Source: an uncultured Aquiluna sp. (lineage in GTDB: Bacteria; Actinomycetota; Actinomycetes; Actinomycetales; Microbacteriaceae). Taken from it: a DNA stretch of 64,000 nucleotides. Positions 1 through 9,339 of this stretch are shown piece by piece (the first letter of the stretch is position 1; each line of letters starts with the position of its first letter). The notes below the pieces were generated by a model. It did no database searches, was not told the DNA's origin, and worked only from the letters and a program-made list of their open reading frames with translations. A program made the position numbers and the translations under genes. The stretch spans positions 1 to 64,000 of the forward strand of contig CAJXOD010000005.1 in the NCBI GenBank assembly GCA_913057795.1. Direction: 5' to 3'.

Positions 1-228
1 GGCAAATGCCACGAGCTGACCTCCTCCAGTCCGAAATAACTCGCTTATAAGAGAGCATTCCGCACAGAGCGCGAGCCCATAGGAGGCATTCTCAACATTG
101 ACGCCGGTGATGATGCGGCCATCGTCGCAGATTGCCGCGGCACCGACCGGAAACTTCGAGTACGGTGAATAAGATTTTGGAAGCACATCAATGGCTTGTT
201 GGGTTAGGTTATCCCAGTCAATTTTCAT
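1..228 (-). CDS. cdd: Cytidine deaminase (3' end beyond the window)
   Basis: This is the N-terminal 76 codons of a cytidine deaminase, which hydrolyses cytidine or deoxycytidine to uridine in pyrimidine salvage. The translation begins MKIDWDNLTQQAI and contains YSKFPVGAAA, then NVENASYG followed by CAEC. That last stretch is the Cys-Ala-Glu motif supplying a zinc ligand and the catalytic glutamate of small tetrameric Cdd proteins. The reading frame stays open to base 1, so the C-terminal zinc-binding Cys pair lies outside the window. The ATG lies 3 nt after the stop of the upstream permease, with an AAGGG element in the end of that gene, so it is probably the last or a late cistron of the nucleoside uptake operon. 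Confidence 0.9.
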   Translation of the reverse strand, partial: MKIDWDNLTQQAIDVLPKSYSPYSKFPVGAAAICDDGRIITGVNVENASYGLALCAECSLISELFRTGGGQLVAFA

Positions 229-231
229 CCA

Positions 232-1485
232 CTAGCCCTTCACGTATGGCACGGCTAGTGCCTTCGGCGGCCTAGATTTCCCTACAAAGCCCACAACCGC
301 AATGATCGTTACTACGTATGGCACCATCGTAATAAAGTCAGTTGGAATACCCGGACTGACTTGGTTTGCCCATACCCTCAGAATGATTGAGAACCCAAAC
401 AACAGAGCTGCAAGTGCCGCATAGATTGGGTTCCAGCGACCGAGGATAACCACCGCGAGAGCGATAAACCCAAAGCCTCCAGACATCTCTCGGCCAAAAG
501 CGCCAGCGTTACCGATTGTGAGGGCAGCGCCGCCAAGGCCCGCTATTGACCCGCCGATAGTCACCCACCAGAACCTGGTTCGTCCCACATTAATACCTAC
601 TGTGTCAGCGGCCAATGGGTGCTCACCAACCGCCCTAGCTCGAAGTCCCATTCTGGTCTTGAATAAAACGAACCAGATCGTTGGCACGATCAAAATGGCG
701 AGGAAAACCGTGATGCGGTTTTCGAAAAACACGGGACCCAAGATTGGAATATCGCTCAACACCGGAATCTTTATGATGTCCATGGTTCCGGGAAAGTTCA
801 CGCTCTGGGCATCCTCTGTCAGCCATTGCTGATACAGGAAGTTAGTAATACCGATAACTAGAACATTCAGCACAACGCCAACAATGATCTGCTGCGCCAA
901 GAACTTGATCGAAAATATCGCCAAGATCATCGAGAGCAAGGCGGAAGTGACCATGGCTGCGATGATTCCAAACAGGAAATTGTCCGTGATTGAAGACACC
1001 ACTGCGGCCATGAATGCTCCGGTTAGAAGTTGACCCTCAATAGCAATATTCGTAATTCCCACGCGCTCACTCATGATTCCAGCCATCGCTCCGAGGATGA
1101 TTGGGACTGCCAACACCAAAGCTGTACCAGCGATAAAAGCAATAGGAACTGATGCTTCGGCCGCCAGCCAGCCAAGTAGCGCTGTTACTCCGACGGCACC
1201 AAAAACAATCGAAACCCAGGTCGGAGTCTTGAGGTTCTTTATGGCCCTCGAAAGCGAAAATCCCGCCAAAGCGAACATCGCCAAGCCGGAGAGGATACCC
1301 AGCAGGCTGGAGTCGATGTCTAAGGTTGGGAGCTGAAGGGAGTCAGTTCGCCTAGAGATCTCGAAGGCAACCATTCCGTCGCGTCCCAGAAGCCCCAAGA
1401 ACACGAGTGTCAGGACACCTATTGAGCCCATTACTAACGGCGACTTAAAGCCAACCTTGACTTCAATTTCTTTTGGAGTGGTCAT
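232..1485 (-). CDS. BMP-type nucleoside ABC transporter permease (NupQ-like)
   Basis: A 417-residue inner-membrane protein with about ten hydrophobic segments. The central part has ILGAMAGIMSERVGITNIAIEG, split here as the GxxSERxG and NIAIEG signatures of BPD_transp_2 permeases that work with BMP-family binding proteins. A later GxxxxAxxxGI segment (MGLRARAVGEHPLAADTVGI) is the cytoplasmic loop that contacts the ATPase. The family imports nucleosides or, in some members, simple sugars; cdd directly downstream favours nucleosides. The ATG overlaps the upstream permease stop by 4 nt and follows GGAGG with a 6 nt spacer, so translation is coupled. It pairs with the other permease to form the heterodimeric channel. 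Confidence 0.88.
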   Translation of the reverse strand: MTTPKEIEVKVGFKSPLVMGSIGVLTLVFLGLLGRDGMVAFEISRRTDSLQLPTLDIDSSLLGILSGLAMFALAGFSLSRAIKNLKTPTWVSIVFGAVGVTALLGWLAAEASVPIAFIAGTALVLAVPIILGAMAGIMSERVGITNIAIEGQLLTGAFMAAVVSSITDNFLFGIIAAMVTSALLSMILAIFSIKFLAQQIIVGVVLNVLVIGITNFLYQQWLTEDAQSVNFPGTMDIIKIPVLSDIPILGPVFFENRITVFLAILIVPTIWFVLFKTRMGLRARAVGEHPLAADTVGINVGRTRFWWVTIGGSIAGLGGAALTIGNAGAFGREMSGGFGFIALAVVILGRWNPIYAALAALLFGFSIILRVWANQVSPGIPTDFITMVPYVVTIIAVVGFVGKSRPPKALAVPYVKG

Positions 1486-2717
1486 TTGGAGCCTCCCCCG
1501 CGTGTGAATATTCGTTTTCGGAACGCTTCGAGGGCGTGGGTCGTCTGTGGCTTGGGCAGTCTGAACAGTGCTCGAATTAGAGGCGGGGCGGCTATGAATA
1601 GCACGATTGCTCCCTGAACGATTCCGAGTACCTCCGGGCTTACCCCGAAGACCTGCATGGATGGCGCACCGGCCTTGAAAGCCCCGAAGAGCAAGCCGGC
1701 AAGCAGAATACCGGGTCCTGACGATCCGCCTAGCAGGGCTACCGTAATTGCATCAAAGCCGATGTTCGCGTGACTCGAAGGAGTAACACCGATTGCGGTT
1801 CCCAGAGTCTGGTTGGCTGCGGCCACCCCAACAAAACCCGCCGAAAGCGCCATGGCCAAAATGTAAGTCTTTTCGACATTTATTCCGGCGGCCCTGGCAG
1901 CATCTGGATTAAAGCCCACCATTCTGAGCCGATACCCAATGGTGCTTCGCTCCATCAGCCACCAGAACACTACAACTGACAACAGAGCGAAAATTAGGCC
2001 CCAGTGCAGCGAGTAATTATCTCCGAGCAATTTAGGAAGCAATGCCGTTTCGGCAGCAGGGTCCGCTTTTGGGTTGCCGGACGCTCGAGATTCCTGCAAC
2101 AGCGCAGGGTCTCGCATCAAAAACGTGAAGAAATAAAGCGCGATGTAGTTGAACATGATCGTCAAGATCACCTCATGGGCACCCGTTTTGGCCTTCAGGA
2201 AACCCACAAATGCGCCCAGAAGTGCGGCGCCGACTATTCCGGCGATGAGAGCAACGACCATGTGGAGCACGAAAGGCAGTTCAAGCCTCGTCGCTACGAA
2301 GGTCGCAAAAATCATGCCGAAGATTAGTTGGCCGGTGCCACCAATGTTGAATAGGCCCACTCGAAAAGTAAGCCCGATACCGAGTCCGGCAGCAATGAGA
2401 GGTGCACCCAAACGCAGAGTCTCCGTCAGCGGTCTGATGGCTTTCTCAAAGGTTTCAGCATCGGCGTTATAAATAGCTCCACGGAAAAGCGCTCCGTAGC
2501 CATCATTTACAACAGCGAAGGCCGCCCCAAGTGCGTCACCAGGCCTGGCCAATATGTATCCGAGGGACTCAATAAATTCCTTGTTTGAGCCGATCATGAA
2601 CAAGGCGCCGACCAAAAAACCAAGCAATATAGAGATCACGGTTCGGACCAAACCACCAGAAAAGATTTCACGCATTACCTGTGGCATCGTGTTGTCAGCC
2701 TTGTTGATTTCACTCAT
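1482..2717 (-). CDS. BMP-type nucleoside ABC transporter permease (NupP-like)
   Basis: A 411-residue multi-pass membrane protein, the second permease of the nucleoside importer. Diagnostic elements are FRVGLFNIGGTGQ, which corresponds to the NIGxEGQ signature of this permease class, and a loop RLRMVGFNPDAARAAGI that matches the ATPase-coupling EAA-like region. The N-terminal about 70 residues are more variable, with one membrane segment before the conserved core. It overlaps the ATPase gene by 4 nt upstream (ATGA) and the second permease by 4 nt downstream, and GGAG sits 7 nt before its ATG. Substrate class is inferred from family and context and not from a binding-site residue. Confidence 0.87.
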   Translation of the reverse strand: MSEINKADNTMPQVMREIFSGGLVRTVISILLGFLVGALFMIGSNKEFIESLGYILARPGDALGAAFAVVNDGYGALFRGAIYNADAETFEKAIRPLTETLRLGAPLIAAGLGIGLTFRVGLFNIGGTGQLIFGMIFATFVATRLELPFVLHMVVALIAGIVGAALLGAFVGFLKAKTGAHEVILTIMFNYIALYFFTFLMRDPALLQESRASGNPKADPAAETALLPKLLGDNYSLHWGLIFALLSVVVFWWLMERSTIGYRLRMVGFNPDAARAAGINVEKTYILAMALSAGFVGVAAANQTLGTAIGVTPSSHANIGFDAITVALLGGSSGPGILLAGLLFGAFKAGAPSMQVFGVSPEVLGIVQGAIVLFIAAPPLIRALFRLPKPQTTHALEAFRKRIFTRGGGSK

Positions 2718-4219
2718 GCGGTCACTCCAGCCATTAGCTTGCCGAGATCTTCTCTCGATGTATTCGGCTCTACGATTCCAACTATTTTGCCGCGATACAT
2801 CACTGCAATTCGATCCGCGAGAGCCAAGACTTCATCGAGTTCTGAAGAGATCAAGATAACGGCTTTACCAGCATCTCGCGCAGCAATTATTTGCTCGTGT
2901 ATGAACTCAATAGAGCCGACGTCTACCCCTCGGGTTGGCTGGGAGGCGATCAAGAGACTTACCTCTCTAGACATTTCCCTGGCAACAACTACTTTTTGCT
3001 GGTTGCCGCCGGATAGCTTATGAGCAACGGTTTCCGCGGATGGAGTTCGAACATCGAACTGCTCGACAAGCTCTTTGGCAATCCGCTTGCGAGCTACAAA
3101 GTTTATGTTCAGGCCCTTTGTGAACCTCGATTTGTACGACGAGTTCAACATTAGATTTTCAGCAATCGTAAACTCGGAAACTAAGCCATCGCTCTGGCGA
3201 TCTTCCGGAATAAACCCGACGCCACTTTCCAATACTTCGCGCACTGACTTGTTTGTTATCTCTTTGCCGTTTAGGTTCACTTTGGCTTTTTGGCCCAGGG
3301 GTTTCCTCAATCCAAGCAAAAACTCGGCGAGTTCGGTTTGGCCGTTGCCCTGAACTCCGGCAAGGGCCAGAATCTCTCCACCTCGAACCTCAAAGCTGAC
3401 ATCATTCACCGCCTTTTGCGATCGATCATCTAGGACGCTTACGTGCTCAACTTCTATAACCACATCTCCGAGTGCTGCCGGCTTCTTATTCACCGTAAGC
3501 ATCACTTCGCGGCCCACCATAAGTGATGCAAGTTCCGAGGTCTCAGCGTCAGGCTTGGCCGAACCAACGACTTTTCCTAACCTAATAACAGTGATTCGGT
3601 CGGCCACTGCTTTTACTTCGCGAAGCTTGTGGGTGATGAAAACAATAGAAGTGCCGCTTTTGGCAAGCTGGCGCATAATCTCCATCAGCTCGTCAGTCTC
3701 CTGAGGAGTTAACACTGCTGTTGGCTCGTCCAGCACGAGGATCTTGGCCTCTCTTGATAGCGCCTTGATAATCTCGACTCGCTGCTGGGCCCCTACCGGA
3801 AGGTCCTCGATTAGAGCGTCCGGGTCGATATTGAAGCCAAACCGCTCCGATATTTCTAAAACTTGCTTTTTCGCTTGAACTAAGTCGATTACCCCAAACG
3901 CTTTAGTCGGCTCGTGGCCGAGTGCAACGTTCTCCGCGACAGTAAATACGGGGATGAGCATGAAGTGCTGATGCACCATTCCGATTCCGGCCGCCATGGC
4001 GTCGCCTGGGCCGGAGAAGTTCTGCTTCACGCCATCGATTTCGATGTGCCCCTCATCGGCCGTGTATAGACCGTAGAGGACGTTCATCAACGTGGACTTG
4101 CCCGCGCCATTTTCACCGAGCAGAGCGTGGATCTCACCGGGCTCAATAACTAGGTCAATATCTTCGTTCGCAGTAACTGCGCCAAAGCGCTTCGTGATTC
4201 CGCGTAGTTCAAGTTTCAA
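2714..4219 (-). CDS. Double-NBD ABC transporter ATPase for nucleoside uptake (NupO-like)
   Basis: A 501-residue protein with two fused nucleotide-binding domains, the usual form for BMP-linked importers. NBD1 has an intact Walker A (GENGAGKST, about residues 35-43) and Walker B ILVLDEPTAVL. NBD2 has GVQGNGQTEL in place of Walker A, with Gln for the phosphate-binding Lys, followed by LSGGNQQK; an altered second Walker A is typical of this family and not a sign of decay. The start is TTG at 4219, supported by AAGGGG 6 nt upstream. It lies 88 nt downstream of the binding-protein gene, separated by a strong hairpin, so it is probably expressed from partial read-through at a lower level than the lipoprotein. 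Confidence 0.9.
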   Translation of the reverse strand: MKLELRGITKRFGAVTANEDIDLVIEPGEIHALLGENGAGKSTLMNVLYGLYTADEGHIEIDGVKQNFSGPGDAMAAGIGMVHQHFMLIPVFTVAENVALGHEPTKAFGVIDLVQAKKQVLEISERFGFNIDPDALIEDLPVGAQQRVEIIKALSREAKILVLDEPTAVLTPQETDELMEIMRQLAKSGTSIVFITHKLREVKAVADRITVIRLGKVVGSAKPDAETSELASLMVGREVMLTVNKKPAALGDVVIEVEHVSVLDDRSQKAVNDVSFEVRGGEILALAGVQGNGQTELAEFLLGLRKPLGQKAKVNLNGKEITNKSVREVLESGVGFIPEDRQSDGLVSEFTIAENLMLNSSYKSRFTKGLNINFVARKRIAKELVEQFDVRTPSAETVAHKLSGGNQQKVVVAREMSREVSLLIASQPTRGVDVGSIEFIHEQIIAARDAGKAVILISSELDEVLALADRIAVMYRGKIVGIVEPNTSREDLGKLMAGVTA

Positions 4220-4260
4220 AAGACACCCCTTTGAGCAATTACTTTATGTCAAAAACTAGA

Positions 4261-4300
4261 AACAAAAAGGCCGTGGGATTTACCCCACGGCCTTTTTGTT
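4261..4300 (-). terminator. Hairpin between bmpA and the transporter ATPase
   Basis: A perfect 17-bp inverted repeat (4261-4277 with 4284-4300, 6-nt loop) ending in U-rich sequence on the minus strand. It lies 8 nt past the bmpA stop and about 40 nt before the ATPase start. Placed inside one transport operon, it probably works as a leaky intrinsic terminator or 3' stabiliser that gives excess binding protein over ATPase and permeases. Confidence 0.8.
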
Positions 4301-4307
4301 TTTTTAC

Positions 4308-5399
4308 CTAGCTCTTTGGATCAATTTCACCGGAGTTGATTCCGGCTTCAATCTCAACTAGTCGAGCCTTTAGTTCGTCAGAAAGCTTGGAGTCGAAGTC
4401 GTAGAACGGGCTTAGGCCAGTTCCGCCATTCGCAAGTGTTCCAACATATGCCTCACCGTCGAATGCCCCACCAGCTGAAAGCTCAGCAATGATGTCGTAA
4501 ACGGCGTTGGTCATGCGCTTCTCAGCTGAAGTAAGCACGAATGGTGCATACTCCGGGGCGGTAAGGGCTACGTCCTTGTCCACACCAATAATGACGCCAT
4601 CGATGCCGGCTTCCTTAATGGCTTCGGTTGTGGCACCGAACTGGTCGCCACCAACTGGGAACAATACGTCAGCACCATCGTTGATAAGTGCGGCAGCAAT
4701 TGACTTTGAGGTTCCTGAGTTAGGAACGAAGTCACCGATGAACTGACCGGTTTGGGCCATTGGGTCCCAGCCAACAACAGTCACGGGAACGTCGTTCTCA
4801 TCGCCCCAAGCCATTGCGCCGTAGTAGAAACCGTCCATGAAGTCAGTAACTGCTGGAATCTGTAATCCACCGTAAGTTCCGACAACCTTGCTTGTTGAGT
4901 AAGCAGCAGCTGCATATCCAGCAAGGTAAGACGACTCAGCCATGTTGTAAGCGACTGGCTTTAGGTTCGCGTTGCCCTCTGAGTAGCCATCGATAGTTAC
5001 GAAGTTCATGGTTGGGTTAGCCGCTGCGACTGCGTTCACGTCACCGATCAAGTTGAAGCCAACTGCGAAAGTGATGTCGCAGTTCGCGTCAACCATGGCC
5101 TGCAAGTTAGGGGCAAAATCTTCGGAGGAGTTTGACTCAGCGTCGTTAATCTGTGCTCCAAGATCTGCCACAGCCTTTTCTAGGCCGTCGTACACAGACT
5201 CGTTGAACGACTTGTCGTTCCAGCTACCTTCGTCAGAAACTGCACATGCTAAGTAATCAATGGCTGGTGCTGCTTCTTCGGTTGCGGTAGCGGCGGCTGT
5301 CTCGGTTGTCTCGGCCTCTGGGGCAGCAGCACAGCCTGACAGCACTAGTGCTGAAACGCCCATTAGGGCGAAAGCAGCGGATGCATTACGTAGCTTCAA
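4308..5399 (-). CDS. bmpA: BMP-family nucleoside-binding lipoprotein
   Basis: A 363-residue substrate-binding lipoprotein of the Bmp/PnrA family. The signal peptide ends in the lipobox LSGC with Cys23 as the lipidated residue, followed by an Ala/Glu/Thr-rich linker. The mature part has family landmarks: DEGSWNDKSFNES near the start, GFNLIGDVNAVA, and GVDKDVAL, where the conserved Asp contacts ribose in nucleoside-binding members. The start is TTG at 5399 with a near-ideal AGGAGG 4-5 nt upstream. It is the first gene of the uptake operon that continues with an ATPase, two permeases and cytidine deaminase, so nucleosides are the likely cargo. Confidence 0.9.
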   Translation of the reverse strand: MKLRNASAAFALMGVSALVLSGCAAAPEAETTETAAATATEEAAPAIDYLACAVSDEGSWNDKSFNESVYDGLEKAVADLGAQINDAESNSSEDFAPNLQAMVDANCDITFAVGFNLIGDVNAVAAANPTMNFVTIDGYSEGNANLKPVAYNMAESSYLAGYAAAAYSTSKVVGTYGGLQIPAVTDFMDGFYYGAMAWGDENDVPVTVVGWDPMAQTGQFIGDFVPNSGTSKSIAAALINDGADVLFPVGGDQFGATTEAIKEAGIDGVIIGVDKDVALTAPEYAPFVLTSAEKRMTNAVYDIIAELSAGGAFDGEAYVGTLANGGTGLSPFYDFDSKLSDELKARLVEIEAGINSGEIDPKS

Positions 5400-5513
5400 G
5401 GTTCCTCCTGAAATAAGTTAAGGCGCCGGTCGCGCCTAGTTTATGGATACTCTAGCGCCAGAATTCGTAGCTGCAACCCATATTCCAAAGCTTTACATTA
5501 TCGAGATGTTTGT

Positions 5514-6623
5514 CTAAAGAAGGTCAGAGTGGCCGGTTTGCTTGAGCGCTTCGACCATAGCTTTGACCTTTTGAGCGTGGGCCTTTGTAGTGATAAGAAG
5601 CGCATCCGCTGTGTCCACCACAATGATGTCCTCAAGTCCAATGAGCGCCACCAGTCGGTTAGTGTCACTGACCAATATTCCTGACGACGAATCGGACAGG
5701 ACCTTCGCTGAGCCCAGCACCGCCAGGTTGTTGCTGTTGCCCTGTGACTGAAGCTCCGCGATTGCCGCGAAGTCTCCAACGTCATGCCATTCAAAATTGC
5801 CGGGCACTACGGCCACCAGGCCCAGCTTTGCAGCTGGCTCAGCGATCGCGTAGTCGATTGCGATCTTGTCGAGTCCTGGCCAGATTGAATGCAACTTCGC
5901 GGCTCGATTCTCAGTGTCCCAATGCTCAGCAAGCTCCATGACGCCCGCGTGAAGTTGTGGTTGCGTCGTTGCAAGCACGTCGAGCAAAAGTTTTGCAGGC
6001 GCGATGAACATTCCAGCGTTCCAGAGATACTTTTTTGAAGCTACAAATTTTCCGGCTTTTTTTATGTTCGGCTTCTCAATGAAGTCAGCCACCTCAAATC
6101 CTTCGGTGCCCGAAATTGGGGACCCTTTTTTGATATATCCAAAAGCCACGGATGCTTCGGTCGGAACGATGCCAATGGTGACGATCTTTCCAGTGGCGGC
6201 TATTTCAATTGACGCTTCGATTGCCGTTAAAAGCTTTTCGTTATCCCTGATCACATGGTCTGCGGCGAAGGAGCCGACTATTACCTCCGGATCTCTTTTA
6301 TAAAGCACAGCAGCTGCCAGGGCGATAGCTGCTGTCGAGTCCTTCGGTGAAGGTTCAAGAATTAGATTTGCCTGGTCCAAGTGAGGCAGGTGCTGTGCAA
6401 CCGTTGTGGCATGCACATCGCCGGTCACAACCATCATCCGATTGCCCACTAGGGGCGATAGGCGATCCCAGGTGTCTTGAAGTAACGTTTGGCCGGAACC
6501 GGTTAAATCGTGCAGGAACTTTGGGGCACTGGCTCTAGAAAGTGGCCACAGCCTCGACCCCACGCCACCGGCCGGAATTATTGCGAAAAAATTGTCATGG
6601 CCAGCAGTCGTTTTTTTATTCAC
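5514..6623 (-). CDS. manC: Mannose-1-phosphate guanylyltransferase
   Basis: A 369-residue cytosolic nucleotidyltransferase that makes GDP-mannose from GTP and mannose 1-phosphate. The N-terminus carries the family signature AGGVGSRLWPLSR (residues 18-30) followed by PKF, and VADFIEKP supplies the conserved metal/sugar-1-P region. It lacks the C-terminal mannose-6-phosphate isomerase domain of bifunctional ManC/AlgA proteins, as usual in Actinobacteria, where the product feeds glycolipid and glycan mannosylation. The start is GTG at 6623; no Shine-Dalgarno is visible, but TAGAGT lies exactly 6 nt upstream, so the mRNA is probably leaderless. It is divergent from sdhC. Confidence 0.9.
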   Translation of the reverse strand: MNKKTTAGHDNFFAIIPAGGVGSRLWPLSRASAPKFLHDLTGSGQTLLQDTWDRLSPLVGNRMMVVTGDVHATTVAQHLPHLDQANLILEPSPKDSTAAIALAAAVLYKRDPEVIVGSFAADHVIRDNEKLLTAIEASIEIAATGKIVTIGIVPTEASVAFGYIKKGSPISGTEGFEVADFIEKPNIKKAGKFVASKKYLWNAGMFIAPAKLLLDVLATTQPQLHAGVMELAEHWDTENRAAKLHSIWPGLDKIAIDYAIAEPAAKLGLVAVVPGNFEWHDVGDFAAIAELQSQGNSNNLAVLGSAKVLSDSSSGILVSDTNRLVALIGLEDIIVVDTADALLITTKAHAQKVKAMVEALKQTGHSDLL

Positions 6624-6629
6624 GAAATC

Positions 6630-6635
6630 ACTCTA
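6630..6635 (-). promoter_or_regulatory. -10 box of manC, leaderless arrangement
   Basis: TAGAGT on the minus strand followed by 6 nt and then the GTG start at 6623. This spacing places the expected transcription start on the first base of the start codon, and no ribosome binding site is present. Confidence 0.65.
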
Positions 6636-6717
6636 GGTGTTATTCGCCTAGATTCAAAAGGTTGGCTTTTACTGGGTTAGACTTAAAACTCATTCTGTTC
6701 TATCCATGGAGGCTAGC

Positions 6718-7095
6718 TTGGCAATAAAGCCAGCAGGAACCCTGTACCGAGGCAAAGTTGGTATGTGGTCCTGGGTACTGCACCGCATCAGCGGCGTGGG
6801 CATCTTTTTCTTTTTACTCGTCCATGTTTTGGACACTGCGCTCGTTCGAGTGAGTCCTGAGGCTTACAACATAGTTATCGAGTCCTATAAGACCCCGGTG
6901 GTTGGGCTAGCAGAGCTAGGGCTGGTAGGAGCAATCTTGTTTCACGGCCTGAATGGTCTTCGCGTGATCGCGATTGACTTCTGGTCGAAGGGAACGAAAT
7001 ATCAGAGCGCGATGTTCTGGGTTGTCATTACTGTGACTGTCGTCGCGGTTGCAGGCTTTACTCCAATGCATCTTGCACGAGTATTCGGACACTAG
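6718..7095 (+). CDS. sdhC: Succinate dehydrogenase cytochrome b556 subunit
   Basis: A membrane anchor of succinate dehydrogenase (complex II), 125 residues from the preferred start. It has PAGTLYRGKVGMWSWVLHRISG, seen here as an RGxxGMWSWxxHRxxG signature, and three hydrophobic helices with His residues suited to haem b binding (LVHVLD and LFHGLNG). An ATG at 6706 is in frame, but it would embed the sequence TGGAGG at 6707-6712, which is an ideal ribosome binding site 5 nt before the TTG at 6718; I therefore choose the TTG. First gene of sdhCDAB. Confidence 0.9.
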   Translation: MAIKPAGTLYRGKVGMWSWVLHRISGVGIFFFLLVHVLDTALVRVSPEAYNIVIESYKTPVVGLAELGLVGAILFHGLNGLRVIAIDFWSKGTKYQSAMFWVVITVTVVAVAGFTPMHLARVFGH

Positions 7096-7105
7096 GGGGT
7101 CGATG

Positions 7106-7546
7106 ATGAGCGTAACTATCGAAGTACCAAATCGTCCTCGGACTCGCAAGCAAGCTAACTGGGAAAAGTACGGCTGGCTGTTCATGCGTGTCAGCGGTCC
7201 TTTACTAATCGTTCTTATCTTCACCCACCTAGTGGTGAACCTCGTTCTCGGTGATGGCATCAAAGCCATCGACTTCGCCTTCGTGGCTGGGAAGTGGGCG
7301 GACCCGTTCTGGCAGGTTTGGGATCTAGCGATGCTTTGGCTCGCGCTGATTCACGGAACCAACGGAATGCGCACCATAGTCAATGACTACGCCGGCCAGG
7401 TCAAGGTCCGTCGCGCCCTCACCACAACACTGTGGGCAGTCTGCGCGCTTCTGATTTTGCTTGGAACTCTAGTAATTTTCACATTCGACCCATGCCCAGC
7501 TGGCGCATCTGCTGAGCTGTTGGCCTCATTCTGCCCAGCGCAGTAA
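7106..7546 (+). CDS. sdhD: Succinate dehydrogenase hydrophobic membrane anchor subunit
   Basis: The second membrane anchor of complex II, 146 residues with three predicted helices. [13 protein letters not shown] and [11 protein letters not shown] carry the conserved histidines, and the basic N-terminal tail ([15 protein letters not shown]) is typical of actinobacterial SdhD. The gene begins 10 nt after sdhC. Two consecutive ATGs occur at 7103 and 7106; the second gives a 6-nt spacer from GGGGG and is preferred. Together with SdhC it forms the quinone site that passes electrons from SdhB to menaquinone. Confidence 0.88.
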   Translation: MSVTIEVPNRPRTRKQANWEKYGWLFMRVSGPLLIVLIFTHLVVNLVLGDGIKAIDFAFVAGKWADPFWQVWDLAMLWLALIHGTNGMRTIVNDYAGQVKVRRALTTTLWAVCALLILLGTLVIFTFDPCPAGASAELLASFCPAQ

Positions 7547-7560
7547 GTAAGGGAAATAAA

Positions 7561-9339
7561 TTGGCGGAAAAAGTAGCGGTTGACGACAACATCACCTATC
7601 ACTCGTTTGACGTGCTAATCGTTGGTGCCGGAGGTGCCGGCATGCGGGCCGCAATCGAAGCTGGCACAGACCTCAATGTCGGTGTCGTTTCAAAACTATT
7701 TCCAACCAGAAGCCACACTGGAGCTGCTCAGGGCGGAATGGCCGCAGCACTTGCAAACGTCGAGGAAGACAACTGGGAGTGGCACACATTCGACACGGTC
7801 AAAGGTGGAGACTACCTAGTTGACCAGGACGCAGCCGAAATCTTGGCGAAGGAATCGGTTCAGGCGGTAATCGATCTAGAAAACATGGGGCTGCCCTTCA
7901 ATAGAACCCCAGACGGCAAGATTGATCAGCGCCGATTCGGAGGTCACACCAGAGACCACGGCAAGGCGCCAGTTAGGCGAAGCTGTTATGCAGCTGACCG
8001 GACTGGCCACATGATCCTGCAGACCCTGTACCAGAACTGCGTCAAGATGGGAATCAATTTTTTCAACGAGTTCTACGTTCTAGATTTAGTAATGAACGAC
8101 GGCAAGCCGGCAGGAGTCGTTGCCTATGAACTTGCCACCGGAGACATTCACGTTTTCCAGGCAAAGTCGATCATTTTTGCAACCGGTGGATTTGGGAAGA
8201 TCTACAAAACCACCTCGAACGCTCACACCTTGACCGGCGACGGAGTGGCGATTGCCTTTAGAAGAGGTATCCCTCTGGAGGACATGGAGTTTTACCAGTT
8301 CCACCCGACCGGCCTTGCCGGCTTGGGAATTTTGCTCTCCGAGGCCGCTCGCGGTGAGGGCGGAATTCTAAGAAACTCCGCCGGTGAAAGATTTATGGAG
8401 CGCTACGCCCCGACCATTAAAGACCTTGCTCCAAGAGACATGGTTGCAAGAGCAATGGCAAACGAGGTTCGCGAAGGCCGCGGTGGCGGACCCAACAAGG
8501 ATTATGTTTTCCTTGACCTAACGCACCTTGAGCCTGCGGTCATTGACGCGAAGCTCCCAGACATCACAGAGTTTGCAAGAACCTATCTTGGTGTTGAGCC
8601 TTACACCGAGCAGATACCAGTTTTTCCAACCGCTCACTACGCCATGGGTGGCATCCCAACCAACATCAAGGCCGAAGTGCTCTCGGATAACGACACTGTC
8701 ATTCCAGGTCTCTACGCGGCTGGGGAGTGTGCTTGCGTTTCGGTACACGGAGCAAACCGTTTGGGCACTAACTCGCTACTAGACATTAACGTGTTTGGAA
8801 AGCGCGCCGGACAGTATTCCGTCGAGTATGCAAAAACCGCAACTCAGGTTCCGATGCCAGAAAACGCCGCCGCCGATGTCATTGCAATGATCGACAAGGT
8901 GCGAAAAGCAAAGGGCAAGGAGAAAATCGCTCAGCTTCGTAAGGAGCTACAGGAGACGATGGACAAGAACGCTCAGGTTTTTAGAACCGAAGAAACCCTG
9001 AACGAAGCTTTGGAGAAAGTCCAGGAACTTCGCAAGCGCTACGAAAACATATCTATTCAGGATCAAGGCAAGCGATTCAACACTGATCTACTGGAAGCGA
9101 TCGAATTAGGCTTCCTGCTGGATCTTGCCGAGGTCACTGTAATTGCTTGCCGCGAGCGCCGAGAATCACGCGGTGCCCACCTGCGCGAGGACTACACGGA
9201 GCGAGATGACAAGAACTTCATGGTTCACTCCATGGTCTACAAGCAGGAAAAAATAGAAAAGAATACCGGTACAAACATGAGAATCGGCTGGAAGCCGGTT
9301 GTTGTAACCAATTACCAACCAATGGAGCGCAAGTACTAA
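7561..9339 (+). CDS. sdhA: Succinate dehydrogenase flavoprotein subunit
   Basis: A 592-residue catalytic subunit oxidising succinate to fumarate. The Rossmann FAD motif GAGGAG spans residues 22-27, and [10 protein letters not shown] contains His52, the expected covalent FAD attachment site. HPTG and the [18 protein letters not shown] segment near residues 395-410 complete the FAD-binding fold, and the C-terminal helical region is intact with the usual [13 protein letters not shown] motif. It starts with TTG at 7561 after AAGGGA. The stop overlaps the sdhB ATG by one base, so subunit production is coupled. Flavin supply is encoded nearby in the rib operon. Confidence 0.96.
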   Translation: MAEKVAVDDNITYHSFDVLIVGAGGAGMRAAIEAGTDLNVGVVSKLFPTRSHTGAAQGGMAAALANVEEDNWEWHTFDTVKGGDYLVDQDAAEILAKESVQAVIDLENMGLPFNRTPDGKIDQRRFGGHTRDHGKAPVRRSCYAADRTGHMILQTLYQNCVKMGINFFNEFYVLDLVMNDGKPAGVVAYELATGDIHVFQAKSIIFATGGFGKIYKTTSNAHTLTGDGVAIAFRRGIPLEDMEFYQFHPTGLAGLGILLSEAARGEGGILRNSAGERFMERYAPTIKDLAPRDMVARAMANEVREGRGGGPNKDYVFLDLTHLEPAVIDAKLPDITEFARTYLGVEPYTEQIPVFPTAHYAMGGIPTNIKAEVLSDNDTVIPGLYAAGECACVSVHGANRLGTNSLLDINVFGKRAGQYSVEYAKTATQVPMPENAAADVIAMIDKVRKAKGKEKIAQLRKELQETMDKNAQVFRTEETLNEALEKVQELRKRYENISIQDQGKRFNTDLLEAIELGFLLDLAEVTVIACRERRESRGAHLREDYTERDDKNFMVHSMVYKQEKIEKNTGTNMRIGWKPVVVTNYQPMERKY

